Origin: an uncultured Bacilli bacterium
GTDB lineage: Bacteria; Bacillota_I; Bacilli_A; RF39; UBA660
Length of the DNA stretch: 64,000 nucleotides
Direction of reading: 5' to 3'
Assembly (NCBI GenBank): GCA_934153945.1
Contig: CAKPFM010000006.1
Span: 1 to 64,000, forward strand
Shown here piece by piece: positions 8,268-17,222 of the stretch. A model generated the notes under the pieces. It worked only from the letters and a program-made list of their open reading frames with translations, was not told the origin of the DNA and ran no database searches. Numbering within the stretch: position 1 is the first letter of the stretch; each line of letters starts with the position of its first letter. Position numbers and translations under genes: made by a program.

Positions 8268-9515
8268 TTAGTCCTCCTTGTCATCAAAGAAGCATCCAAA
8301 CACTTTACCTAACATTGAATTTTCAGATATCAAGCTTTTTTTACTTGTTGATAGTATTTGTGAATCATCTTTGTTTATCATTGAATAATTTTTTCCTTTT
8401 AATTTTAATTTACTAATAAAATATACTATATTACCTATAGCAGATGAATATTTGTTATGTCTTAGTCCTACTAATTTAATTTCTCCTATTTTTGTTTCAT
8501 TTCCCAAAACTTCTTTAGCAATTAAATCAAAATTAGCCATACTACTAGTACCACCTGTAATTAATATGTAATCAACATCATGTTTTGTTAACATATTAAT
8601 TTCTTTTCTAGCTGTTACTAATATTTCTTCTAATCTTGCCATAACAACTTCTGAAACTTCAAATTGATTTATTTGAATTTGTTCTCCTGCTTCGTTTTTT
8701 ATTTCATAGTAATCGTTTACACTTGCATATTTTTTATGAGCTAGTGCAAATTTTTCTTTTATTTTTGATGCATCTTTTTCATTTACTTTATAAATGTAAG
8801 AAATATCACGATCAATATTTCTTCCACCCATTCCAATTACTGAACTTTTTACAATAATACCCTTGTTATACAAAGATACGGTTGTTGTTTCATGACCAAT
8901 ATTTATTAAAGCTCCTATTTTTTCTTTTATTTCTTTATCTCTAACAGCATACATGTCACCAATACTATTTAGAGAAACATCAACAACTTCTAAATCTAAA
9001 CTTTCTAATATTTTAATTACTGAAAGTAAATTTTTCTTTGCTGTGTGGACCATAATAGCACGAGTAGCAAATGTATTTCCTATCATGCCTTTAGGATCTT
9101 TAATATTAGATTTTTCATCTACCATAAAATCAATTGGAAGTGTTGTTACCATTACTTTATCATTTATTTTACTTGTTTTTATAGCTTCAGTTAATAATTC
9201 TGAAACCTTATCTCCATCAATAGGTACTTCTTTTTCTAACTCTATACTTCCTTTAATCATTTCAAATTCAGTATAGTAGCTTGGAATAGAAGTTATTACC
9301 TTTTTAATTTTAATACCAAGCATTTCTTCAACTGAAGTAATAGCCTTTTTTATTGATTCGCTTGCTTTTTCTGCATCTGTAATTAATCCCTTTTTTATTC
9401 CATTAGATTTTATTGATGAAGCTGCAAGTAAATTTATTTTATTATTGAATAATTCAGCTACAACGATTTTTACTGAATCAGAGCCAATATCAATACTAGT
9501 ATAAACTTGCTTCAT
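8268..9515 (-). CDS. ftsA: cell division protein FtsA
   Basis: A 415-residue actin-like ATPase that tethers FtsZ to the membrane. Phosphate loop 1 is [17 protein letters not shown], the SHS2-type insertion follows, and the adenosine region shows [15 protein letters not shown]. The C-terminus ([15 protein letters not shown]) can form the short amphipathic membrane-targeting helix. The ATG at 9515 is preceded by GGGGATGA. It is first gene of the ftsA-ftsZ operon. Confidence 0.95.
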   Translation of the reverse strand: MKQVYTSIDIGSDSVKIVVAELFNNKINLLAASSIKSNGIKKGLITDAEKASESIKKAITSVEEMLGIKIKKVITSIPSYYTEFEMIKGSIELEKEVPIDGDKVSELLTEAIKTSKINDKVMVTTLPIDFMVDEKSNIKDPKGMIGNTFATRAIMVHTAKKNLLSVIKILESLDLEVVDVSLNSIGDMYAVRDKEIKEKIGALINIGHETTTVSLYNKGIIVKSSVIGMGGRNIDRDISYIYKVNEKDASKIKEKFALAHKKYASVNDYYEIKNEAGEQIQINQFEVSEVVMARLEEILVTARKEINMLTKHDVDYILITGGTSSMANFDLIAKEVLGNETKIGEIKLVGLRHNKYSSAIGNIVYFISKLKLKGKNYSMINKDDSQILSTSKKSLISENSMLGKVFGCFFDDKED

Positions 9516-9621
9516 ACTATCATCCCCTATAATCTATCAACATTATACTATATTTTTCCTTAATTGAAAAGAATTTTTTAATATTTGTTACTTAAATTTG
9601 AATATAAATCATTTTTAATAG

Positions 9622-9641
9622 AAAAAAGAACAGTTTGTTCT
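9622..9641 (-). terminator. terminator after rnc and its downstream gene
   Basis: Stem AGAACA (9627-9632) with TGTTCT (9636-9641), then a T-rich run on the minus strand; it overlaps the stop codon of the gene ending at 9640. Confidence 0.75.
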
Positions 9642-10068
9642 ATTTAATGATTTTGCAAGTATAACCTGATAATTCTATGTTTTTTATATATTCTTTATAC
9701 CATATTTTTACTATATTACCATCTGAATCTAATATTTCATTTAATTTAGACTCTACTGTAACTGTTTTAGTTTTATCATCAAATTTATATCCTGCATCTT
9801 CATTAGTTAATACTTCTTTTACTGAATTATATTGATCAACATCTGAATATATTGTTACATTTTTATCTTGATAGTTTTCTACATATTGTTCCTTATCTAT
9901 ATTAACTATTATAATTTGTTTAAATTTAACATTATTTTCTTCCTGTTCTAATGTTTCACACTCGTATTTTGTCGGAATTTTAACATACATTTTTGATTGA
10001 TATATCAATAATGATATTGATACCATACTTATGATTGCTAAAATTATAATTGTTATTTTCGATTTCAT
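9640..10068 (-). CDS. small exported/membrane-anchored protein, unknown
   Basis: A 142-residue protein with an N-terminal hydrophobic helix (IIILAIISMVSISLLIY) and a polar extracytoplasmic part. Two cysteines (YECETL near the start, YTCKII at the end) could form a disulfide. There is no lipobox. Its ATG overlaps the rnc stop (ATGA), so translation is coupled to rnc. I do not recognise the family. Confidence 0.75.
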   Translation of the reverse strand: MKSKITIIILAIISMVSISLLIYQSKMYVKIPTKYECETLEQEENNVKFKQIIIVNIDKEQYVENYQDKNVTIYSDVDQYNSVKEVLTNEDAGYKFDDKTKTVTVESKLNEILDSDGNIVKIWYKEYIKNIELSGYTCKIIK

Positions 10069-10736
10069 ATATTTTCCTCCATAACACTTTTTTCTAAAGC
10101 ACTTTTAGCTGCCATTTGTTCAGCTTCTTTTTTACTATGAGCTTTTCCGCTACCATATATAATGTCATCTATTTTAACTATCACTTCAAACGTTTTATTA
10201 TGAGCTGGTCCTTCTTCATTAACAAGTATATATTCTAAACACCTTTTATCAGTTTGAACATATTCCTGTAATTTAGATTTATAATCATGATAAAAATCTA
10301 ATTTATTCTCTTTTAAATATGGAATTGCTGTATTATAAATAAAATTTTTAGCTATTTCTATACCTTGATCTAGGTATAAAGCACCTATAAATGCCTCATA
10401 TATATCTGCTACAATAGCTTTTCTATATTTTCCACCATTTTCTTCTTCACCATTTCCTAACCTTAAATAATCATTTAATTTAGCATTTAATGAATATTCA
10501 TATAGAGCATTTTCACATACATAATGTGCTCGTATTTTAGTCATATCTCCTTCTGAATATGTGGTATTTCTATATAAGTAATCACTCATTACAAATTCTA
10601 GAATTGCATCTCCCAAATATTCAAGTCTTTCATAACTAACACATCCATGTTCATTTGCATATGAAGTGTGAGTAAAAGCCTCTTCATATAGTTCTAAATT
10701 GTTTGTTTTTATATTCATATCTTCTAATATTTTCAT
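10065..10736 (-). CDS. rnc: ribonuclease III
   Basis: A 223-residue double-stranded-RNA endonuclease for rRNA and mRNA processing. The catalytic signature ERLEYLGDAILEFV is present at about residues 41-54, with further acidic metal ligands in DIYEAFIGALYLD. The C-terminal dsRBD ends in GSGKAHSKKEAEQMAAKSAL. I prefer the ATG at 10736 over the GTG at 10748: GGTGAT precedes it and TATAAT sits exactly 16 nt upstream, matching other starts here. RNase III is also the enzyme expected to cleave toxin-mRNA/antisense duplexes such as those proposed at 40.5-51.4 kb. Confidence 0.96.
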   Translation of the reverse strand: MKILEDMNIKTNNLELYEEAFTHTSYANEHGCVSYERLEYLGDAILEFVMSDYLYRNTTYSEGDMTKIRAHYVCENALYEYSLNAKLNDYLRLGNGEEENGGKYRKAIVADIYEAFIGALYLDQGIEIAKNFIYNTAIPYLKENKLDFYHDYKSKLQEYVQTDKRCLEYILVNEEGPAHNKTFEVIVKIDDIIYGSGKAHSKKEAEQMAAKSALEKSVMEENI

Positions 10737-10752
10737 AGTTATCACCAATATA

Positions 10753-10758
10753 ATTATA
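10753..10758 (-). promoter_or_regulatory. -10 element 16 nt before the rnc ATG
   Basis: TATAAT on the minus strand; the 16-nt interval ends in GGTGATAACT-ATG. The predicted mRNA would begin at the SD. Confidence 0.5.
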
Positions 10759-10760
10759 CT

Positions 10761-10787
10761 AAAAAAAAAAGAACTTGTGAAGTTCTT
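10761..10787 (-). terminator. terminator of the zinc-ribbon membrane gene pair
   Basis: Perfect stem AAGAACTT/AAGTTCTT with a 3-nt loop and about ten T on the minus strand, directly after the stop codon at 10788. Confidence 0.9.
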
Positions 10788-11483
10788 TTACATGCTTATT
10801 TTTGGTAATAAGTATCCTACTACTACACTTACTACTAATACTGAAGGCATTAAAACATAACCTAGCTTATTAATATCAGTATCACAAACAAATTCTAATC
10901 CTTTATAATTGTAATAAGATTTTAATAACAATCCTGCTACTAATACAAATAATGATATATATATATTAATAAATGATAAGATTGTTGCTGCTAAAATTGC
11001 TACAGTTAAAATTATTGATGAAAATCCAAATAAAGTTATCATTTTTTTAACACTTGTTTTACCATTAAATAATTTATCTGATAGTAAGTAACAACAAGTA
11101 GCTATTAATAATTCTACAATAACTGTTACTATAAAGGCTATAAAGAAAATTTTCAAATATGGTATTTTAACTTGTGCTCCTGCTAAACTCATTAATGAAC
11201 CATATCCACTTTTTAACATTACAGTATTAAATAACAATTTAGCTATAGCCATGAAAAATAATCCCATAGCAATACCATTAATTCCTAACATTACAAGTGC
11301 ATGATTTACTTTTGATTCTTCAGTATTTTCTTTTAAAGTATCAATTGGTTTTTTAAGGAAATTTTTAGCTATTTCTAAACATTCATTAAATAAATTTCCA
11401 TTATTTGTAACTGCAGTTTTAACACAATCACAAACTTGACCTTCTTCTAATTTTTTTCCACAATTTGTACAAAATTTTGCCAT
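10788..11483 (-). CDS. zinc-ribbon polytopic membrane protein
   Basis: A 231-residue protein that starts with a short zinc ribbon, FCTNCGKKLEEGQVCDC (CxxC...CxC), then a linker and about five membrane helices spanning residues 65 to 229. This layout resembles the zinc-ribbon/Yip1-like membrane proteins of Bacillota; the exact family is not certain. It lies 16 nt after another zinc-ribbon membrane protein and the two share a terminator, so they likely act together at the envelope. Confidence 0.8.
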   Translation of the reverse strand: MAKFCTNCGKKLEEGQVCDCVKTAVTNNGNLFNECLEIAKNFLKKPIDTLKENTEESKVNHALVMLGINGIAMGLFFMAIAKLLFNTVMLKSGYGSLMSLAGAQVKIPYLKIFFIAFIVTVIVELLIATCCYLLSDKLFNGKTSVKKMITLFGFSSIILTVAILAATILSFINIYISLFVLVAGLLLKSYYNYKGLEFVCDTDINKLGYVLMPSVLVVSVVVGYLLPKISM

Positions 11484-11499
11484 TTTATATTCCTACTTT

Positions 11500-12714
11500 C
11501 TAAAAATATTTTGAAAAATATGTATTTAAACTTGATGTATCTACTAATTTATATTCACCATTAACATATGAATATGTCAAATATAAATAATCATAGTCAT
11601 TACTATCATGTGTTTTTGTTTCATCACCACTTTGATATGAAACAGTATAACTATATTTTGCTTTTAAATATAATTCAATATTTCCATTTGATTTTATTGA
11701 AATATCATTTAAAGTTACTTCTGTAAAATTAATTGCTGTTAATGATGTTCCAATATTTTTTACCAAACTTTCATAATCACTTTTTAAATCAGATAAGTTT
11801 GCTCCTTCATATTCAAATGAAGATTTAATATCATCGAACGTTTTTTGATCTTTAACACCGTTATATAAAGTTTCTAAGTTAGTTTTTGAAATACTTGTGA
11901 ATTTTGATTTTTGTTCTTCTGTTAAATCACTTAATGATAGGTTATATTTATAATAACTTTTATCTCTTACTTTAACTCTTTCTTCTTTTGTAATACCCAT
12001 TGGTAACTCTATTTTTATACCATAACGAGCTTCAAACATTGTTGGCATTTTATAAACATCAAGTTGTTCATTAGATGATTCTTTATTTAGATATTGTTCT
12101 CCTATTTCGATTCCTTCTACTGTTACTTTAGAACCTTTAGCAACTTGAATTTCAAAATCGTGAGCCATATCCATTCCATTCATAACTACTTTCCAATTAT
12201 CAAAAAATAACCATTTTTTATCTTTTGATTTAACTAATTTTACTTCAAAAGTATTTGAATCAGTTTCATCTTTTTCTAAATAAGTAATTGTTACAGTTGC
12301 TGTCATTTGATCTGTAGAAAGAACTGGATCTGAAACTGTATAGTTTATTATTTCAGGCTTTTTTTCATCTTCTACTTGTTTTGACATAATATTCTTAAAC
12401 ATTTCTTTAGAAGTAAAATCACTTTTTTCTACATCTAAAAATCCATACATTGCCTCAAAATCATAATTAGTTGTTGCATTAAATAATTTTTCTGCAATAT
12501 TTTTTGGACTAGCTAATGTACCTAAGAAAATGCATACTCCAATTACTATTACTGCTAGAGTACTTACTATAATTAAAATATTTTTTGTTTTCTTTGACAT
12601 TGGTTGTTTTTCTTTTACTTCGGTAGCTATTTTTTTTGCTTCCATTTTAGCACCACAATTTTCACAAAATTGAGCACTTTTTTCATTTTTCGTTCCACAT
12701 TCACCACAAAACAT
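11500..12714 (-). CDS. zinc-ribbon, single-TM protein of the TcaA/YvbJ type
   Basis: A 404-residue protein. Residues 1-24 hold a four-Cys zinc ribbon (FCGECGTKN...FCENCGAK). One membrane helix follows (about residues 46-67, ILIIVSTLAVIVIGVCIFLG), then a long extracytoplasmic part that starts with an NTF2-like segment (NATTNYDFEAMYGFLD). Domain order matches TcaA/YvbJ-type proteins, which in staphylococci affect glycopeptide susceptibility and wall metabolism; that function is only an analogy here. SD GGAGGAAG. First gene of a two-gene unit. Confidence 0.75.
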   Translation of the reverse strand: MFCGECGTKNEKSAQFCENCGAKMEAKKIATEVKEKQPMSKKTKNILIIVSTLAVIVIGVCIFLGTLASPKNIAEKLFNATTNYDFEAMYGFLDVEKSDFTSKEMFKNIMSKQVEDEKKPEIINYTVSDPVLSTDQMTATVTITYLEKDETDSNTFEVKLVKSKDKKWLFFDNWKVVMNGMDMAHDFEIQVAKGSKVTVEGIEIGEQYLNKESSNEQLDVYKMPTMFEARYGIKIELPMGITKEERVKVRDKSYYKYNLSLSDLTEEQKSKFTSISKTNLETLYNGVKDQKTFDDIKSSFEYEGANLSDLKSDYESLVKNIGTSLTAINFTEVTLNDISIKSNGNIELYLKAKYSYTVSYQSGDETKTHDSNDYDYLYLTYSYVNGEYKLVDTSSLNTYFSKYF

Positions 12715-12746
12715 ATATCTTCCTCCTCATATTTAAGATATCACAA

Positions 12747-12787
12747 AATAAAAAAGAAGTAAAGAATAATATAGCTATATTCTTTAC
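12747..12787 (-). terminator. second terminator-like hairpin between the prepilin-like and TcaA-like genes
   Basis: Stem GTAAAGAAT (12759-12767) with ATTCTTTAC (12779-12787), followed on the minus strand by TTCTTTTTTAT. It lies in the leader of the TcaA-like gene and backs up the terminator at 12828-12858. Confidence 0.6.
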
Positions 12788-12827
12788 TAATGACATTTAA
12801 TTTTATAATCTTTTTATTCCAATTAGC

Positions 12828-12858
12828 AAAAAAGAGAAAAATAAACTTTCTCTTTTTT
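12828..12858 (-). terminator. terminator after prepilin-like gene A
   Basis: A 12-bp stem (12828-12839 with 12847-12858: AAAAAAGAGAAA and its complement). The sequence is nearly symmetric, so it could work in both directions. Confidence 0.8.
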
Positions 12859-12911
12859 AGTATATTACTTTTGTGCTGTTTAATCTGAAAAGAAGTATTT
12901 GGATTTATTTT

Positions 12912-15900
12912 TTATCTAATACACATTGTTCCACTTAAAGTTCCTCCATTTGGACAAGTGTAACATTTTGTTCCACTTAAGGTTCCACCGTTTGGACATG
13001 TATATTCAGTCTTTGTACAAATATCACCATTTTGTGTTCCTCCATTTGTACATGCTTTTTTAGGACAGTCATTACTACATTGATCGCATTCCCATCTTCC
13101 ACTTCCATCTTCATAATCTACAATAGTATCACTAGCACATTGACTCTTTGATGCATTAGCACTACTTATATGCCAACAACAACGATATGTTTCTCCAGTA
13201 GGTTGTGTTGGATAAGTTGTTGTATTAGGAGTTGCCGCATAACTTGTTGCTGCATAACTAGTATTAATAACATATGTATAGTGAGTCCATGAAGTGCTAT
13301 ACCAATTATTGGCATTATCTAATACTTTAACATAAATATCCCATGTTCCACCTGTTAAAGTTTTGCTGAATGATGTTGATTTTAAATATTGATTTGCTGA
13401 GTTTAACGTTCCATTCAAATATATTTTATATTGTATTGCTTGAATTCCACTATTTGAATCTGTTGCTGTAAATGTTACTGTTCTTTCTCCACTATATGTT
13501 CCAGAAGCTAAATTTGGTGATATTGTTGGAGCTGTCTTATCTATTTTAACCGTTTGATTTGATGGACATACTGTTGAATTTCCTGCATTATCATATACTG
13601 TTCCTGGTGATAAGTTTATCCAACTTCCTTGCCAATTTATATACCAACTTGCATTTCCTTGACATCCACTTACTGAATCACTACATGTTCCTACTAATGT
13701 TCTACTATCGTTTGTCCATGCATCACTTCCACCACTACTTATACATGATGGTTTTTCTGTATCCATATGAATATGTTGATTTTCTGTCCATGTTCCTATA
13801 TTTCCTGCATAGTCTACTGCTCTAAATCTTACTGTATGTGAATGGTATCCATTTGCTGGTATAAAGTTACTTGCTGTTTGTGCATCTGCTATTCCATCAT
13901 TATTTGTATCTATTTGATAATATGAAACTCCTATATTATCACTTGCTGTTAATGTTATATTATAATTATTCTTCCATGTACATGTATTTGCTCCACCATT
14001 GTATGTTATTGTTGTTACTCCTGGTGCACTTGTATCCATGTGGATATGTTGAACATCTGTCCATCCACTTACTACTCCACTATTACTTACTGCTCTAAAT
14101 CTATTATTACATGATGAATATCCATCCCATGGAATGAAATTACTGCTTGATGCATAATTTGCTACTCCATCTCCATCCCAATCTACTTCATAATGATGTA
14201 TTCCACTTGTAGCTGTTGATGTTAATGTTATATTATAGTTATTTTTCCATGCGCATGTGTTTGCTCCACCATTATATGTTATTGTTGGTGTTGTTGGTAT
14301 ACTTGTATCTATCTTACCTATTGTAAATGTACTTGTTCCTGATATATTCTTTCCATCACTTGTTAGTGCATACAATGTTCCATTTGCTTTATATATTACA
14401 CTTGGTGTTGTACTCGTTGTCTTATACCATGTATTAGCTACTAATGTTGTTATATTTGAACTTGTACATGTTCCTGGATTTGTTCTTGTTCCACATGCTG
14501 CTGTTACTACTCCACTAGCTACTGTTGCTCCTACACTTGATTTAAAATAATATACTGGACTTGTTACATTCGTATTACTATATGTAATTTGAATTGTTCT
14601 TGATTGAACATAATCATATCCACTACTTGGTGTTTGACTTGTTTGTTTGATTGTTGGATTTGTAAATCCTAATGTACTACTTGTACTACTTGCTTCTTTT
14701 GTTAAGCTACTTCCATTTGTACATCTTACTTTATATTGATAACTTGTTTCTTTTGTTAAGCCTGTAAATGTATAATTATTTGTTGTTCCATTTGATATCC
14801 ATGTTGCTCCATTATCTTTACTATATTCATATTTTGTTATTCCTGACTCTGCATCACTACATGTCGCTGTTATTGTCGCTCTATCTGTTTTGATACTTCC
14901 TATACTCATGCTTGTGCTTGGGGCACTTGTATCTATCTTACTTATTGTAAATGTACTTGTTCCTGATATATTCTTTCCATCACTTGTTAGGGCATATAAC
15001 ACTCCATTTTTTTCATATACTATACTTGGTGTTGTACTTGTTGTTTTATACCATGTATTAGCTACTAATGTTGTTACATTTGAACTTGTACATGTTCCTG
15101 GATTTGTTCCTGTTCCACATGATGCTGTTACTACTCCACTAGCTACTGTTGCTCCTACACTTGATTTGAAATAATATACTGGACTAGTTATATTAATACC
15201 ACTATATCTAATTTGAATAGTTTTATTTATAGCATATAGATAATCCTTCTTTGGTATTTGACTTATTTGTTTTATTGTTGGAATACTTAAAGTTTTAGTA
15301 GATATTTTTTTTGTAATACTGCTTTTTAATCCACTTTTATTTTCTACTACTATTTCTATTTCATATTCTTCATTTGCTTTTAAATCTTTATATACTTGAT
15401 TATTACTCTCGCTTATTGTTTCTTTTCCATTAAATCTATAATAATACTTAACAATCAATCCATCTTCTTCTACTGCATCCACTACTACATTTATGCTGTT
15501 TGTTGTACTTGTCATTATTACATCTTTTATTACTGGTGCTGTTATATCATTATCAATAACATTACCACTTATAATTTCTATCTTATTCTTATCTCTAATA
15601 CATGTATAATCACCATTATCAATTATTAAGACACCTTCATTATTGCAAATTCTATATCTACCACTTTTTGGTATATCACCCTCAATATTAAGTTTGCTTA
15701 CTGGTATATATCTTATATTATCAATTATTTCTATTTCTTTTCTATCACTTTTAAAATCAAAGATACTACATGTAATATCTTCATCACTATCACCTATAAT
15801 GTCATATATATTGTACATATCAAAAGAATTATATATTTCATTACAAGTTATTTTATAAGCTTTTTTATTCGAAGAGTCAATTATTCCTAATATTATAGGC

Positions 15901-15974
15901 GTTGTTATTAGTGCTATTACAGATAGTATTACTATTACAGCTAATAACTCTATTAATGTAAAACCTTTCTTCAT
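12912..15974 (-). CDS. giant prepilin-like surface protein A
   Basis: A 1020-residue protein. The N-terminus MKKGFTLIELLAVIVILSV is a prepilin cleavage/methylation motif (G|F, E at +5). After about 140 residues it continues as Ig/FN3-like modules: an FN3-like unit, two copies of a unit containing 'YYFKSSVGATVASGVVT', another FN3-like unit between them, two units with 'TYNGGANTC.WKNNYNITL' carrying dockerin/EF-hand-like loops (DWDGDGVAN, DTNNDGIAD), and two Ser/Thr-rich units. The C-terminus has two repeats of CPNGGTLSGTxC. True type IV pilins are about 150-200 residues, so this is more likely a surface adhesin using the prepilin export route. Codons for residues about 580-903 are identical to those of gene B at 32102. 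SD CTCCTCC complement (GGAGGAG) precedes the ATG. Confidence 0.85.
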   Translation of the reverse strand: MKKGFTLIELLAVIVILSVIALITTPIILGIIDSSNKKAYKITCNEIYNSFDMYNIYDIIGDSDEDITCSIFDFKSDRKEIEIIDNIRYIPVSKLNIEGDIPKSGRYRICNNEGVLIIDNGDYTCIRDKNKIEIISGNVIDNDITAPVIKDVIMTSTTNSINVVVDAVEEDGLIVKYYYRFNGKETISESNNQVYKDLKANEEYEIEIVVENKSGLKSSITKKISTKTLSIPTIKQISQIPKKDYLYAINKTIQIRYSGINITSPVYYFKSSVGATVASGVVTASCGTGTNPGTCTSSNVTTLVANTWYKTTSTTPSIVYEKNGVLYALTSDGKNISGTSTFTISKIDTSAPSTSMSIGSIKTDRATITATCSDAESGITKYEYSKDNGATWISNGTTNNYTFTGLTKETSYQYKVRCTNGSSLTKEASSTSSTLGFTNPTIKQTSQTPSSGYDYVQSRTIQITYSNTNVTSPVYYFKSSVGATVASGVVTAACGTRTNPGTCTSSNITTLVANTWYKTTSTTPSVIYKANGTLYALTSDGKNISGTSTFTIGKIDTSIPTTPTITYNGGANTCAWKNNYNITLTSTATSGIHHYEVDWDGDGVANYASSSNFIPWDGYSSCNNRFRAVSNSGVVSGWTDVQHIHMDTSAPGVTTITYNGGANTCTWKNNYNITLTASDNIGVSYYQIDTNNDGIADAQTASNFIPANGYHSHTVRFRAVDYAGNIGTWTENQHIHMDTEKPSCISSGGSDAWTNDSRTLVGTCSDSVSGCQGNASWYINWQGSWINLSPGTVYDNAGNSTVCPSNQTVKIDKTAPTISPNLASGTYSGERTVTFTATDSNSGIQAIQYKIYLNGTLNSANQYLKSTSFSKTLTGGTWDIYVKVLDNANNWYSTSWTHYTYVINTSYAATSYAATPNTTTYPTQPTGETYRCCWHISSANASKSQCASDTIVDYEDGSGRWECDQCSNDCPKKACTNGGTQNGDICTKTEYTCPNGGTLSGTKCYTCPNGGTLSGTMCIR
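13265..14237 (-). repeat. 973-bp block identical to 32503-33475
   Basis: Reading both copies line by line I found no difference from 13265 to 14237 (offset 19238 to the second copy), including all third codon positions. Divergence begins at once on both sides. The block lies within gene A (12912-15974). Confidence 0.9.
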
Positions 15975-16083
15975 AATTTTCTCCTCCTATACCCAATCAA
16001 GTTATTTTAACTTATTATATATTAACACACATTTTTTATTATTTTCAAGAAGATATAATTTTTTATATAAATTTTCCAAAAAT

Positions 16084-16848
16084 TTATTTTATTGTTTTTT
16101 CTTTTTCAAAACTAAGATAATCAATTAAGAAATCTTTAGTAACTTTATCAGATATCATATCATAACATATTGTCATACATTCCTGATTATCCATCATTCC
16201 TCTATAATTGATATATTCTTTATTACTAAATTTCAAAATCAAATTTTCTTCCATTAATTCTATTATTTGATCATACTCTATATCATTTAAAAGATAAATT
16301 GTAAGTAAATTTAACATATAACTATCAATTCCATCATAAGTATTCTTTAAATTAAAATATTTTTGCATATTTGAACTAATTTGATCAAAATTGTAATCAT
16401 CAATTTTTACATTAACTGAATCACACAATCGAACATTTACTCCATCGGTAATTACATTTTTTAAACTAAGATCACCATAAATACAGTTTTGTTTTCTAAG
16501 ATTAATTATTTCATTTTTTAGAATTACTAATAAATTATATTTTTCTTCATCTGACATCACATTTTTCATTATTTTTATTTGATAAAAATTTTTCATATAA
16601 TCTTCCATTGTAAAACCAACGATTTCATTTCCTATTTTTACTAATTTACTTGGTTTAATTAAAATATTAGTTTTTAATTTACTTACCAATTCAATTTTAT
16701 CAATATCAACTTGATCTAGTTCATAGTATTTTTTTATTAAAATTTCCTTATTATCATGTTGATAAACAAAAATTTGTGATTCATAACCTTCATTAAGTAA
16801 TTTCTTTTTACTAGCAAATTCATCATTATTTAATTCTATACATTCCAT
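16084..16848 (-). CDS. protein-kinase-like protein
   Basis: A 254-residue protein with a degenerate kinase fold. The glycine loop is approximated by NEGYESQIFVYQ, the beta-3 lysine by EILIKKYYEL, and the catalytic loop by CIYGDLSLKNVIT (HGDLSxxN-like, with Tyr for His). A metal-binding Asp follows in VRLCDSVNVKID (a DFG equivalent). The catalytic Asp, Asn and second Asp are all retained, so it may be active; substrate unknown. Some stress or toxin-resistance small-molecule kinases have the same layout. ATG with GGTGG SD; TATAAT lies 16 nt upstream. Single gene between prepilin-like gene A and a TnpB remnant. Confidence 0.7.
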   Translation of the reverse strand: MECIELNNDEFASKKKLLNEGYESQIFVYQHDNKEILIKKYYELDQVDIDKIELVSKLKTNILIKPSKLVKIGNEIVGFTMEDYMKNFYQIKIMKNVMSDEEKYNLLVILKNEIINLRKQNCIYGDLSLKNVITDGVNVRLCDSVNVKIDDYNFDQISSNMQKYFNLKNTYDGIDSYMLNLLTIYLLNDIEYDQIIELMEENLILKFSNKEYINYRGMMDNQECMTICYDMISDKVTKDFLIDYLSFEKEKTIK

Positions 16849-16864
16849 GGTACCACCTTATAAA

Positions 16865-16870
16865 ATTATA
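16865..16870 (-). promoter_or_regulatory. -10 element 16 nt before the kinase-like gene
   Basis: TATAAT on the minus strand with a 16-nt interval ending in AAGGTGGTACC-ATG. It abuts the 3' end of the TnpB remnant. Confidence 0.5.
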
Positions 16871-16876
16871 ATATAA

Positions 16877-17126
16877 GAACAAAATTCAAATAAATTTGAA
16901 TCTACGCCTAAAGTTTTTTGCTTTAAAGAATTGCTTCTTACCTGCTCCATAGACTTTAACTTTGCTACCATACATATTTTTTTGTTATTGTTGTTCAAAG
17001 GTAGAATATATTCTAAATTTATATGCTTTTTTTATCCTCATAATATCACTTTCTATGTAATTTAATTATATTATAAATGCATATGTTCATCAATATTTTT
17101 TTAATTTTTTAGAAAACTTTCCTAAT
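16877..17126 (-). pseudogene. degenerate TnpB (IS200/IS605-type) remnant 1
   Basis: Translating the minus strand gives the start of a TnpB protein, MRIKKAYKFRIYSTFEQQ, then a stop. After an internal deletion a tail ends in SNLFEF. The 3' side has a short palindrome (ATTCAAAT...ATTTGAAT), as in the hairpin ends of IS605-type elements. Its outer parts match the remnant at 62110-62430. No intact transposase is present. It lies between the priA terminator and the kinase-like gene. Confidence 0.65.
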
Positions 17127-17130
17127 ATAT

Positions 17131-17159
17131 AAAAATAAAAAGGCAATCAATAGCCTTTT
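17131..17159 (-). terminator. terminator of priA
   Basis: Stem AAAAGGC (17138-17144) with GCCTTTT (17153-17159), then a T-rich run on the minus strand, about 65 nt beyond the priA stop. Confidence 0.75.
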
Positions 17160-17222
17160 CTATTTCTTTATACATTATTAAAAATCATCATCTATCTATT
17201 CAATTGTTAATAAATAATAAAA

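Noticed and set aside
13559..14550. Plus-strand frames antisense to the prepilin-like genes (also at 32797-33788)
   Set aside because: They are low-complexity hydrophobic shadows of Thr/Gly/Asn-rich coding sequence, without SD, and duplicated only because the opposite strand is duplicated.
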